Of a DNA stretch of 64,000 nucleotides, positions 41,914 to 50,803 are shown piece after piece (the stretch's first letter is position 1; each line of letters opens with the position of its first letter). This stretch comes from CAZAQK01 sp046344715 (GTDB taxonomy: Bacteria > Pseudomonadota > Alphaproteobacteria > Rickettsiales > SXRF01): positions 94,362 to 158,361 of the forward strand of contig JBKDKX010000009.1 in assembly GCA_046344715.1 (NCBI GenBank). Reading direction: 5' to 3'. Made by a program: the position numbers and the translations under genes. The notes below the pieces were generated by a model. The model did not search any database. It had not been told where the DNA came from and saw only the letters and a program-made list of their open reading frames with translations.

Positions 41914-43490
41914 TACAGGCTTAGCACCTTAGGACGCGTGCGCTTCAGCCATGTCACCACCATCAGGCGTGTTACAAGCACTGACGTGTACAGCGAGCAG
42001 AGAATGCCTATGGCAAGCGTTACAGCAAAACCTTTTACCGTGCCCGTGCCGAAATAATATAAAATCAACGCGGCAACCAGCGTGGTGACGTGTGAATCAA
42101 TGATGGTGCCAAACGCCATCTTAAAACCATCCTGAATGGCAGCGTAAGGCGTTTTTCCATTTTTGGTTTCTTCGCGGATACGCTCGTAAATAAGTACGTT
42201 GGCATCCACTGCCATACCCACCGTAAGCACGATACCGGCAATGCCTGGCATGGTGAGTGTTGCTTCAAACAGCGCAAGCAGCGTCATTGTCATGAACGCA
42301 TTTACAATCATGGCAATGTTGGCAAACATGCCGAACAGACCATAAAATGCCACCATGAAAATTACCACCATAAGGATGCCTATAAGCGAGGCTTTCACCC
42401 CAGCCTGCACAGAATCCGCGCCAAGGCTTGGACCAACAGAACGTTCCTCGATTATTTTAAGGGGTGCGGGCAATGCGCCAGCACGCAACAACAGCGCAAG
42501 GTCATTAGCACTTTGCACAGTGAAGTTGCCAGAAATCTGGCCACTTCCACCTAGAATTGCCGAGCGAATAACCGGTGCTGTAATTACTTTATTATCAAGC
42601 ACAATGGCAAACGGCTTGCCAATATTATCCGAGGTCACTTCGCCAAATTTACGCGCGCCGGTGGTATTAAATCGGAATGTTACCACAGGCTCACCGGTAT
42701 CTGGATCATAGCCTGTATTGGCATCCACAAGCATATCGCCAGATACCATCACTCGTGAAAAAATAGCGTATTTATGTGGTGCGCCTTCATAACGCCCACC
42801 GTCGGATGAAGCAACCAGACGTGTGCCTGCCGGTGCAATACCACTGGCGATATCAGTGGCTGATACTTCTTCATTCACCAGATGGAAGGTCATTTTAGCG
42901 GTGCGACCAAGAATTTCTTTCAGTCGTTCAGGATCGGCAAGGCCAGGCACCTGAAGCAGAATACGCTTGTCGCCCTGACGTTGGATAATAGGTTCCTTGG
43001 TACCGGTTTCATCAATACGCCGGCCAATAATCTGAAGCGACTGCTCCAACACCTGCTGGCGGCTGTTTTGTTCCCATTTCTTACTAAACACAACGGTATA
43101 TGATGCACCGCTCTTTTCTATAAGCAGGTCAGGATTCATTGTTTGAATAACAGATGTGACATCTGCCGTTACATCGTCACGCAGGGTAAAAACCACTTTA
43201 CCATCATTTACAGCAAGTGCCTTGTAGCCAATTTTTTCACTACGTAGTTTTATACGTATTTCATCAGCAAGATCAGTAAGCTGTTCCTTTTCATAGGCAG
43301 AAAAATCAACCTCCAGCAAAAGCTGGGAGCCGCCCTGCAAGTCCAGACCAAGAGTGACCGCGCGTTTTGGCATCCATTCCGGCAAGGAGTCACGCGTTTC
43401 TTTTGATAGAAAACTAGGTATAGAGAAAACAACAAACACCAGACAAGAAAGTACGATTAATACGATTTTCCAGCGGGGAAAGTGAAGCAT
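41913..43490 (-). CDS. secD: Protein translocase subunit SecD
   Basis: The 525-residue protein has an N-terminal membrane helix (about 5-25), a large periplasmic P1 domain with LGLDLQGGSQLLLEVD (about 50) and VPGLADPERLKEILGRTAKMTFHLV (about 195), and a C-terminal block of five helices with GMAVDANVLIYERIREE. SecD with SecF uses the proton gradient to pull exported proteins across the inner membrane. ATG 43490 lies two bases past the yajC stop; a TTG at 43496 is open. No secF is in the window; SecF must be coded elsewhere. Confidence 0.95.
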   Translation of the reverse strand: MLHFPRWKIVLIVLSCLVFVVFSIPSFLSKETRDSLPEWMPKRAVTLGLDLQGGSQLLLEVDFSAYEKEQLTDLADEIRIKLRSEKIGYKALAVNDGKVVFTLRDDVTADVTSVIQTMNPDLLIEKSGASYTVVFSKKWEQNSRQQVLEQSLQIIGRRIDETGTKEPIIQRQGDKRILLQVPGLADPERLKEILGRTAKMTFHLVNEEVSATDIASGIAPAGTRLVASSDGGRYEGAPHKYAIFSRVMVSGDMLVDANTGYDPDTGEPVVTFRFNTTGARKFGEVTSDNIGKPFAIVLDNKVITAPVIRSAILGGSGQISGNFTVQSANDLALLLRAGALPAPLKIIEERSVGPSLGADSVQAGVKASLIGILMVVIFMVAFYGLFGMFANIAMIVNAFMTMTLLALFEATLTMPGIAGIVLTVGMAVDANVLIYERIREETKNGKTPYAAIQDGFKMAFGTIIDSHVTTLVAALILYYFGTGTVKGFAVTLAIGILCSLYTSVLVTRLMVVTWLKRTRPKVLSL

Positions 43491-43492
43491 GG

Positions 43493-43897
43493 TCAATTAT
43501 CGTTTGCGCTTTTTCCAGATTTAACGTCGTCCACCTTATCACTGATAGAAGCGCGCGCAACACGCACCTTAATTTCAGGTGCAATTTCTACCACCACAAT
43601 ATCGTCACCTTCAAATTTGCTAACGGTACCGATGATGCCACCACCGGTGATGACCTTATCGCCTTTCGCCAAGTTTTTGGTGAGTTCCAGATGGGCTTTA
43701 ACTTTACGTTGCTGTGGACGAATAAGTAAAAAGTAAAAAATAAAGAACAAAACCCCCAGCATCATGAGGTTGTCCATCATCATCTTTTCGGCAGATACCT
43801 GATACTCAACTTGATCAACAGCCTGATTAACTTCAGCGCCACCTTCTACGGGAGCAGAGGTTTCCTGTGCACTTGCATCACCAATAATAAACAGCAT
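43493..43897 (-). CDS. yajC: Preprotein translocase subunit YajC
   Basis: The 134-residue protein has one membrane helix (about residues 44-60) followed by LLIRPQQRKVKAH and GDKVITGGGIIGTV, typical of YajC. It has an extra N-terminal segment of about 40 residues with a signal-like beginning (GDASAQ). YajC associates with SecDF at the Sec translocon. It precedes secD, and rpmG lies just upstream. Confidence 0.95.
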   Translation of the reverse strand: MLFIIGDASAQETSAPVEGGAEVNQAVDQVEYQVSAEKMMMDNLMMLGVLFFIFYFLLIRPQQRKVKAHLELTKNLAKGDKVITGGGIIGTVSKFEGDDIVVVEIAPEIKVRVARASISDKVDDVKSGKSANDN

Positions 43898-43902
43898 GGG
43901 TA

Positions 43903-44070
43903 CTATTTAATTTTTGCTTCGTTGAACACAACGTGCTTGCGCGCCACCGGATCATATTTGCGGAAAGAAAGTTTTTCCGTTTTGGTTTTTGGGTTTTTCT
44001 TTGTTACGTAATAAAAACCGGTAGCCGCTGAGCTAACCAGTTTGATAAGCAGAATGTTCTTCTTAGCCAT
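43903..44070 (-). CDS. rpmG: 50S ribosomal protein L33
   Basis: The 55-residue protein reads MAKKNILLIKLVSSAATGFY then YVTKKNPKTKTEKLSFRKYD, matching bL33 of the cysteine-free type. bL33 lies near the E site of the large subunit. ATG 44070 follows TTGGAT; the stop is TAG, showing amber is a normal stop in this genome. It lies five bases upstream of yajC on the same strand. Confidence 0.95.
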   Translation of the reverse strand: MAKKNILLIKLVSSAATGFYYVTKKNPKTKTEKLSFRKYDPVARKHVVFNEAKIK

Positions 44071-44208
44071 AAATATATCCAATAAATAATTTTAAGGCGC
44101 ATACCATATACACAAGCATCTGGCTGTCAAGCATAAATTTGAGGAAATGTGCACCCTTAAGGCATTAATTCTTTTGACTTTTTGATGCTTTTACATGAGA
44201 AAGACGGC

Positions 44209-45117
44209 ATGAAAACAGGTAAAGTACGCAAAGTTATATTTCCCGTAGGTGGGCTTGGTACACGCTTTCTGCCTGCAACCAAGTCTATGCCCAAAGAAAT
44301 GCTGCCGGTGGTGGATAAACCCCTTATCCATTATGCTTTTGAGGAAGCCAAAGCCGCCGGAATTGAGCAATTCATCTTCGTAACTGGCCGTAATAAACAC
44401 GCCATTGAAGACCATTTTGACCATGTCTATGAGTTGCAAAGCCACCTTTCAAAGAAAAACAAAAACAGAGAACTAGAACTGACAAGTAACTGGCTTCCAG
44501 AGCCAGGTAATGTATGTTTTGTGCGCCAACAGGAGCCACGCGGCCTTGGCCATGCCGTATGGTGTGCCCGTCATTTGATTGGTGATGAACCATTTGCAGT
44601 GATACTGGCCGATGATATGGTGCTCTCAAAAAAAACCTGCCTCCAGCAAATGACCGAAGCATTTAAGACGTGCGACGGCAACATTCTAGGTGTGATGGAC
44701 ATTCCCCGTGAGAAAACCAGTAGCTATGGCATTGTGGATATTGATACCAAAGCAAAGACACCAGATAAACGACTCATCAAGGCAAAGGCGCTAGTAGAAA
44801 AACCAACACCTAAAGAAGCCCCCTCCACCCTTTCTATTATTGGCCGCTATATATTACAGCCAGAGATTTTTAACATTCTGGATAAGCACACAACCGGCAC
44901 AGGCGGCGAAATCCAATTGACCGATGCTATTAATAAAATGATCGGCAAATCATCCGTACATGGCTTCCAGTTTGAGGGTATACGTTATGATTGCGGATCG
45001 CTCTCAGGCTTTGTAGCCGCCAATGTTGCCTATGCACTAGAGCGCAAAGATGCCAGCAAGATGGTATTGGATGAACTGAAAGAAGTATTTAAGCGAAACG
45101 GGAATACACTCTCATGA
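44209..45117 (+). CDS. galU: UTP-glucose-1-phosphate uridylyltransferase
   Basis: The 302-residue enzyme makes UDP-glucose. It shows VRKVIFPVGGLGTRFLPATK, SMPKEMLPVVDKPLIHYA and a late GGEIQLTDAI; all are GalU hallmarks. ATG 44209 is chosen because MKTGKVRK matches the usual N-terminus; ATG 44185 and TTG 44182 are also in frame. The ugd gene follows with ATGA overlap, so UDP-glucose is passed straight to its dehydrogenase for surface polysaccharides. The locus sits apart from the wec genes at 20 kb. Confidence 0.95.
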   Translation: MKTGKVRKVIFPVGGLGTRFLPATKSMPKEMLPVVDKPLIHYAFEEAKAAGIEQFIFVTGRNKHAIEDHFDHVYELQSHLSKKNKNRELELTSNWLPEPGNVCFVRQQEPRGLGHAVWCARHLIGDEPFAVILADDMVLSKKTCLQQMTEAFKTCDGNILGVMDIPREKTSSYGIVDIDTKAKTPDKRLIKAKALVEKPTPKEAPSTLSIIGRYILQPEIFNILDKHTTGTGGEIQLTDAINKMIGKSSVHGFQFEGIRYDCGSLSGFVAANVAYALERKDASKMVLDELKEVFKRNGNTLS

Positions 45118-46475
45118 AAATAGCAGTAATCGGTACGGGCTATGTTGGCCTTGTATCTGGCGTATGTTTTTCGGAATTTGGTTTTCAGGTGACTTGTGTA
45201 GACAAAGACAGCGACAAGATAGGCCGCCTCCAGCAGGGCATGTTGCCGATTTACGAGCCCGGCCTTGAGCAAATGGTGGAAAGCAACGCAAAAGCCGGCA
45301 GGCTTTCATTCTCCACTGATTTAGCTAACGCTGTGGCGGATGCAGATGCTGTGTTTATTGCCGTTGGCACGCCTTCTAATGATACCGATGGCATGCCGGA
45401 TGTAACGGCGCTGCACGCCGCCGCAAAAGATGTGGCAAAGGCACTGAAAAATGCCACGTTGGTGGTGATTAAATCCACTGTACCGCTTGGCACCAACCGC
45501 GCAGTGGCCAAAATTATCGCACAGGAAAACCCGGACGCGGATTTTGATATTGCCTCAAACCCTGAATTCCTGCGTGAGGGCAATGCTATTAAAGATTTTA
45601 TGTCACCAGACCGTATCGTATGCGGCATTGATTCTAAACGCGCCAAAGAAATGCTTTCCAAGCTCTATGAGCCTATCTGTATGAATGGTGCTGCGCTGTT
45701 TTTTACCACCTTCGAAAGCGCAGAAATGATCAAATACGCTGCCAATTCCATGTTGGCACTGCGTATTGCCTTCATCAATGAAATTGCTGACTTATGCGAA
45801 AAAACAGGTGCCAATATCCGTGATGTCTCACGCGGCATGGGCATGGATACACGCATTGGCGATAAATTCCTGCAGGCAGGCCCTGGGTATGGTGGATCAT
45901 GCTTCCCGAAAGACACCCTCGCCTTACGCCAAATGGCGCGCAATGCGGGCTGCAAAAGCAAGTTGATGGAAGCAACGGTGGAAAGTAACAGCGAACGCAA
46001 AATAGCAATGGCAAAGCGCATCATTGCCGCACTTGGCGATACAAAAGATAAAACCGTAGCGATACTCGGCCTTACCTTCAAACCAGGTACCGATGACATG
46101 CGCGAAAGCCCAAGCCTCGTTATCATACCAGAATTACAGAAGGCCGGTGTAAATATCCGCGCCTACGACCCGCAAGGTATGAAGGAAGCCGCAAAATTCC
46201 TCTCTGGAATCAACTATTGCAATGATGCCTATGATGCCATGCAAGGTGCAGATGCCGTGGTGATTTTGACTGAGTGGAATGAATTCAGGAGCTTGGAACT
46301 CAAGCAGGTAAAGTCCCTGCTAAAAACCCCGCTGGTGATTGACTTCCGCAATATTTACAAGCGGCAGGATATGCAACGTCTGCAATTCCACTATCTCTCC
46401 ATCGGCAGGCAGGAGCTTAAGCCCGGCGAGCCATGGATTTCTGATTTGAATATCGATAACGAGCAGGCGGCTTAG
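45114..46475 (+). CDS. ugd: UDP-glucose 6-dehydrogenase
   Basis: The 453-residue protein oxidises UDP-glucose to UDP-glucuronate with two NAD. It begins IAVIGTGYVGLVSGVCFSEF (Rossmann), has GTPSNDTDGMPDV, and the catalytic Cys in GPGYGGSCFPKDTLAL (about residue 264), then GLTFKPGTDDMRESP. The end region after residue 430 is a short variable tail. It is coupled to galU (ATGA). UDP-glucuronate could feed an acidic exopolysaccharide. Confidence 0.95.
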   Translation: MKIAVIGTGYVGLVSGVCFSEFGFQVTCVDKDSDKIGRLQQGMLPIYEPGLEQMVESNAKAGRLSFSTDLANAVADADAVFIAVGTPSNDTDGMPDVTALHAAAKDVAKALKNATLVVIKSTVPLGTNRAVAKIIAQENPDADFDIASNPEFLREGNAIKDFMSPDRIVCGIDSKRAKEMLSKLYEPICMNGAALFFTTFESAEMIKYAANSMLALRIAFINEIADLCEKTGANIRDVSRGMGMDTRIGDKFLQAGPGYGGSCFPKDTLALRQMARNAGCKSKLMEATVESNSERKIAMAKRIIAALGDTKDKTVAILGLTFKPGTDDMRESPSLVIIPELQKAGVNIRAYDPQGMKEAAKFLSGINYCNDAYDAMQGADAVVILTEWNEFRSLELKQVKSLLKTPLVIDFRNIYKRQDMQRLQFHYLSIGRQELKPGEPWISDLNIDNEQAA

Positions 46476-46530
46476 GTCAGGCATTAGTGATTAGGCTTTA
46501 GGGATTAGATTTTTTTATTCACCCTAATGC

Positions 46531-46980
46531 CTACCTTCCCCTATAAGGCGGCACACCCTGCTCTGGTATCCACACGTCTTTTGGTGGCTGGCCGGTTTGA
46601 TAGAATACATCAATCGGGATGCCACCGCGCGGGTACCAATACCCACCGATACGCAGCCACACAGGTTTTACTTCTTTTATAATCCGCAGTGCAACTGCCA
46701 CTGTGCAATCTTCATGGAACGCGCCGTGATTACGGAATGAGCCAAGATACAGCTTCAGCGATTTGCTTTCCACCAGCCAGTCCTTCGGTACATAATCAAT
46801 CACCAGATGGGCAAAATCTGGCTGGCCGGTGACGGGGCAAATAGAGGTGAATTCCGGACAGGCAAAGCGCACGTTATACGCCACGCCCTTGTGCGGGTTT
46901 TTTACCTTCTCCAGCTTTGCCTTGTCTGGCGATGCGGGAATTTTGGTTTGTTTGCCGAGCTGGTTTAATTTTTCTGACAT
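46531..46980 (-). CDS. queF: NADPH-dependent 7-cyano-7-deazaguanine reductase QueF
   Basis: The 149-residue protein is a short (YkvM-type) QueF: FACPEFTSICPVTGQPDF with the catalytic Cys in SICPVTG, the NADPH segment ESKSLKLYLGSFRNHG and FHEDCT. It reduces preQ0 to preQ1, which is inserted at G34 of tRNA-His, -Asp, -Asn and -Tyr as queuosine. It lies 16 bases downstream of tRNA-His on the same strand, so the client tRNA and its modification gene may share a transcript. Confidence 0.94.
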   Translation of the reverse strand: MSEKLNQLGKQTKIPASPDKAKLEKVKNPHKGVAYNVRFACPEFTSICPVTGQPDFAHLVIDYVPKDWLVESKSLKLYLGSFRNHGAFHEDCTVAVALRIIKEVKPVWLRIGGYWYPRGGIPIDVFYQTGQPPKDVWIPEQGVPPYRGR

Positions 46981-46996
46981 AAATCACTTGTAAATG

Positions 46997-47072
46997 GGGC
47001 GAGTGACGGGATTTGAACCCGCGACATCCAGAATCACAATCTGGCGCTCTAACCAACTGAGCTACACCCGCC
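46997..47072 (-). tRNA. tRNA-His (anticodon GTG)
   Basis: On the minus strand: acceptor GGCGGGT/ACTCGCC, D arm GTAGCTCAGTTGGTTAGAGC, anticodon stem CCAGA/TCTGG with loop TTGTGAT, and T arm CGCGGGTTCAAATCCCG. CCA is not fully encoded. The base before the acceptor is T and the discriminator appears to be C, so no encoded G-1 is seen. QueF follows. Confidence 0.95.
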
Positions 47073-47128
47073 ATAAGTAAGGCATTAGGGATTAGGCATT
47101 AGGGAGCAGAAAGTCAATATAAAACATC

Positions 47129-47212
47129 GTCATCCCCGCTTTATGTGGGGATCTAGGGAATCATGGCAAGGCCGCTGGTTTGGCTCTAGATCCCGCAACA
47201 AGTGCGGGTGAC
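47129..47212. repeat. Dispersed palindromic repeat, second family
   Basis: GTCATCCCCGC at one end pairs with GCGGGTGAC at the other, and inner GGGATCTAG with CTAGATCCC. It differs from the GTCATCCTGAGC family. It lies between tRNA-His and the coaD stop. Neighbouring GCATTAGGGATTAG-like repeats occur at 46484-46510 and 47086-47104. Confidence 0.75.
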
Positions 47213-47216
47213 AAAT

Positions 47217-47720
47217 CTAATGCAACGCCTTAGTAAAATGCGCCTTCAGGTGGTTTGCCACATTGGAGGATACAAAACTGGATACATCCCCACCCAGACG
47301 CGCTATCTGCTTCACAAAACGCGATGAAATAAAGTGAGTGTTCTCAGAAGCCGTGAGGAACACGGTTTCCATGGCTGGGTTCAGACGGTTATTCATGCAG
47401 GCCATCTGGAATTCATATTCAAAGTCAGAGACCGCCCTGAGGCCGCGAATAAGGATATTAGCGCCATTCTCTTCAGCAAAGCTCACCAAAAGGCCTGAGA
47501 AGGTTTTAACCTCGACACGTTTGGCCTCTGCCCCTAATTCACGGTCAATATCCGCGCGCACCAGTGCCGCGCGCTCTTCAATGCCAAATATAGGCGCTTT
47601 ACCGGTATCCAGCGCTACGGCAATAACCAGTTTATCCACCACATGCATCGCACGCTTGATGATGTCTAGATGCCCAACCGTGATAGGGTCGAATGTTCCG
47701 GGGTAGATGCCTATACGCAT
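47217..47720 (-). CDS. coaD: Phosphopantetheine adenylyltransferase
   Basis: The 167-residue protein begins RIGIYPGTFDPITVGHLDII, with the nucleotidyltransferase HXGH-type site (here TVGH), and ends with NTHFISSRFVKQIA, the ISSXXXK-type signature. It makes dephospho-CoA from 4'-phosphopantetheine. It follows gyrA by three bases and is likely co-transcribed. Confidence 0.96.
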   Translation of the reverse strand: MRIGIYPGTFDPITVGHLDIIKRAMHVVDKLVIAVALDTGKAPIFGIEERAALVRADIDRELGAEAKRVEVKTFSGLLVSFAEENGANILIRGLRAVSDFEYEFQMACMNNRLNPAMETVFLTASENTHFISSRFVKQIARLGGDVSSFVSSNVANHLKAHFTKALH

Positions 47721-47723
47721 AGA

Positions 47724-50456
47724 CTAACTCTGTTCAGCAACGTTAGACTCGTTGGGCGCATCGATCTCGGGAATATCTCCCATTACCTCACCCTCCGGCA
47801 CACACACCACCGAAACCACTTTCTCGTTATGGTCGGTTTTCAGGATGGTGACACCTTGTGTGTTTCGGCCAGCAACGCGGATACCATCCACCGGCACACG
47901 AATCACCGTGGCACGGTCGGTCATCAGCATGATCTGGCCAGTTGGCGCAACCGGCTGGCTGGCAACTACTGGTCCATTACGCGATGAGGTAATGATGTTT
48001 ACAATACCCGAACCACCACGACCCGTGGTGCGGTATTCATACGCAGAGGAACGCTTGCCATAACCGTTTTCAGTAACGGTCAAGATAAAGTCTTCCGCCG
48101 CTGCCATTTCGGCAAAACGCTCATCGGAAAGATTTACTTCCGGCAATGCCGCCTCATCAGATTGTTCGTTTTCGCCTTCGGTGCGGCGCAGGGCAGACGC
48201 ACGTTTCAGATATGCCTGACGTTCTTCTGCGGAACAATCAATGCCACGCAGGATGGTCATGGACACAACCTCGTCACCCTCGGCCAGCTTCATGCCACGC
48301 ACACCGTCTGACGTGCGGCTTTTGAACACGCGTACATCATCAACAGGGAAACGGATACATTTCCCAGATTTAGCGGCGAGCATCACATGGTCTTTATCCG
48401 TGCAAGGCTTCACGGCCACCAGCTTATCGCCCTCTTCGAGCCTGATGGCAATTTTGCCATTAGCGCGGATGTCATGGAAGTCGGAAAGATCGTTGCGGCG
48501 CGCATTGCCTTTTGCAGTGGCAAAGAAGATATTCATTGCATCCCATTGCGATTCATCTTCCGGCAGCGGCATGAAGGTAGTAATCGTTTCACCTTCTGAA
48601 AGCGGGAAAATATTCACCAGTGCCTTACCGCGAGTATTCGCAGCACCTATCGGCAGCTTATACACTTTCAGCTTATACACCTGCCCCTTACTTGAGAAAA
48701 ACAGTACCGGTGTATGCGTGTTTACTACCAGAAGTTCTGAGGTAATATCCTCATCGCGCACATCCATGCCAGCGCGACCCTTACCACCACGTTTCTGGGC
48801 GCGATAGGCAGCAAGTGGCGTACGCTTGATGTAGCCATTGGCGGTCACCGTCACCACCATGTCTTCCCTCTGGATAAGATCTTCAATATCTGCCTCAAAT
48901 TCAGACAGCTCAATGCTTGTACGGCGTGGCACTGCAAACTGCTCCTTGGCAGCAAGTAGCTCCGAACGCAAAATACCATAGAGCTTTTCACGGCTGCCAA
49001 GCACAGAAAGATATTCAGCGATTTGTGCCGCCAGCGCCTTCATTTCTTCATCAATTTTGTCGCGCTCAAGGCCGGTAAGACGGGCGAGGCGAAGCTCTAA
49101 AATGGCGCGCGCCTGTGCTTCAGTGAATCGGATTTTACCACCTTCCACCTTGTTGCCGGAGTCATCCACCAACTGCAAAAGGGACATGACATCTTCTGCT
49201 TTCCAGCTGCGATTCATGAGTTCTTCACGAGCAATATTTGGATCTGCTGAAGCCTTAATCACCGCAATTACTTCATCAATATTGGCAACCGCAATAGCAA
49301 GGCCAACCAATACATGCGCACGATCACGCGCTTTGGTAAGCAAGTAGCGTGTGCGTCGTGTGATAACTTCCTCACGGAAATTGATGAACGAGCGAATGAC
49401 ATGTTTAAAGTTCATGAGCTCTGGACGGCCATTATCCAACGCTAACATGTTTACACCAAAGCTGGTTTGCAGCGGCGTGTAGGAAAATAGTTGATTAAGC
49501 ACCACATCAGGCACTGCATCTTTCTTCACTTCTACCACGACACGCACACCGGATTTATCGGATTCGTCACGCAGGTCAGAAATACCTTCAATTTTCTTTT
49601 CACGCACCAGTTCTGCCATGCGCTCAATCATGCGCGCCTTATTCACCTGATAAGGAATTTCATTGATGATAATCGCATAACGACCCGGGCGAATTTCTTC
49701 GATCTCCGTCTTACCACGCATCACCACAGACCCCCTACCCGTGGTCATGGCAGCGCGAATACCGGAACGGCCAAGTATCACACCGCCTGTCGGAAAATCA
49801 GGCCCAGGGCATACTTCCATCATCTCTTCAATGGTGCAGTCATTATTATCCAGATACATACAGCACGCATCAATCACCTCGCCCAGATTGTGTGGAGGAA
49901 TGTTGGTTGCCATACCCACGGCGATACCGCCGCCGCCATTTACCAGAATATTCGGGAAGGCCGCAGGCAGTACCATTGGTTCTTTTTCAGAGCCGTCATA
50001 GTTGTCTTGAAAGCCAACCGTGTCTTTATCAATATCATCAAGTAGAGCATGAGCAGCTTTAGACAAGCGGGATTCGGTATAACGCATAGCAGCCGCATTA
50101 TCGCCGTCCATAGAACCAAAGTTACCCTGACCATCCACCAGCATCAGGCTCATGGAGAAGGATTGCGCCATGCGCACCAATGAATCATAAATCGCTGAGT
50201 CGCCATGCGGGTGGTATTTACCCATCACGTCACCGACGATACGGGCAGATTTTTTATACGGCTTGTTATGCTCGCAGCCTAGCTCCAACATGCCGTAGAG
50301 AATACGGCGATGTACTGGCTTCAGGCCGTCGCGCACATCCGGAATCGCACGGGAGACGATAACGCTCATCGCGTAATCGAGATAGGATTTCTTCATTTCC
50401 GCTTCGATAGAAACGGGGATAAGTTCCTGATTTTCTGCGCTGTTATTCTCGGTCAT
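47724..50456 (-). CDS. gyrA: DNA gyrase subunit A
   Basis: The 910-residue protein has the topoisomerase IIA core with HPHGDSAIYDSLVRMAQ and catalytic Tyr in AAMRYTESRL. Its C-terminal domain has six-bladed pinwheel repeats and the GyrA box KRGGKG. The quinolone-region positions equivalent to E. coli Ser83 and Asp87 read Ser and Asp, the susceptible form. Two inserted Ser/Glu-rich stretches lie in the C-terminal domain (about residues 790-830). Gyrase introduces negative supercoils with GyrB. Confidence 0.97.
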   Translation of the reverse strand: MTENNSAENQELIPVSIEAEMKKSYLDYAMSVIVSRAIPDVRDGLKPVHRRILYGMLELGCEHNKPYKKSARIVGDVMGKYHPHGDSAIYDSLVRMAQSFSMSLMLVDGQGNFGSMDGDNAAAMRYTESRLSKAAHALLDDIDKDTVGFQDNYDGSEKEPMVLPAAFPNILVNGGGGIAVGMATNIPPHNLGEVIDACCMYLDNNDCTIEEMMEVCPGPDFPTGGVILGRSGIRAAMTTGRGSVVMRGKTEIEEIRPGRYAIIINEIPYQVNKARMIERMAELVREKKIEGISDLRDESDKSGVRVVVEVKKDAVPDVVLNQLFSYTPLQTSFGVNMLALDNGRPELMNFKHVIRSFINFREEVITRRTRYLLTKARDRAHVLVGLAIAVANIDEVIAVIKASADPNIAREELMNRSWKAEDVMSLLQLVDDSGNKVEGGKIRFTEAQARAILELRLARLTGLERDKIDEEMKALAAQIAEYLSVLGSREKLYGILRSELLAAKEQFAVPRRTSIELSEFEADIEDLIQREDMVVTVTANGYIKRTPLAAYRAQKRGGKGRAGMDVRDEDITSELLVVNTHTPVLFFSSKGQVYKLKVYKLPIGAANTRGKALVNIFPLSEGETITTFMPLPEDESQWDAMNIFFATAKGNARRNDLSDFHDIRANGKIAIRLEEGDKLVAVKPCTDKDHVMLAAKSGKCIRFPVDDVRVFKSRTSDGVRGMKLAEGDEVVSMTILRGIDCSAEERQAYLKRASALRRTEGENEQSDEAALPEVNLSDERFAEMAAAEDFILTVTENGYGKRSSAYEYRTTGRGGSGIVNIITSSRNGPVVASQPVAPTGQIMLMTDRATVIRVPVDGIRVAGRNTQGVTILKTDHNEKVVSVVCVPEGEVMGDIPEIDAPNESNVAEQS

Positions 50457-50803
50457 GCCGTACTCTCAATGTTAAAGATGTATAAACTTTACCTGTTCTA
50501 GCAGATGTGGCACGGCAATCAATAAAATTGACTGGTTTTGGGATAAAAATCGCTATAAAAACCGGTTAATAATCATAAATGCATTTTTTAATAAAAAACA
50601 GCCTGTGACCGACTATTCCGAAGAGGATAAAACCTTCAGCGTTTTAGGGGTTATAACCAGTCAAACGTTGCTCTACCAAATACAAACCTTGTACGTTACT
50701 TGAAACCAGCGATAAAGTTTGATCATCATTACGAGCAATTTACCAAAAAACTGACAGTTGTGCTTGGAATAGAGATACCGCAACGATAAGAGCTATAAAG
50801 ATA
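50457..50803. other. Intergenic region upstream of gyrA
   Basis: The 347 bases hold the leftward gyrA promoter and the end of the unit read from 55.9 kb. The sequence is AT-rich near 50575-50605. No tRNA, terminator with a clear stem or coding frame was recognised. Confidence 0.4.

Noticed and set aside
48200..48807. Plus-strand frame of 188 codons
   Set aside because: Antisense to gyrA, no family resemblance.
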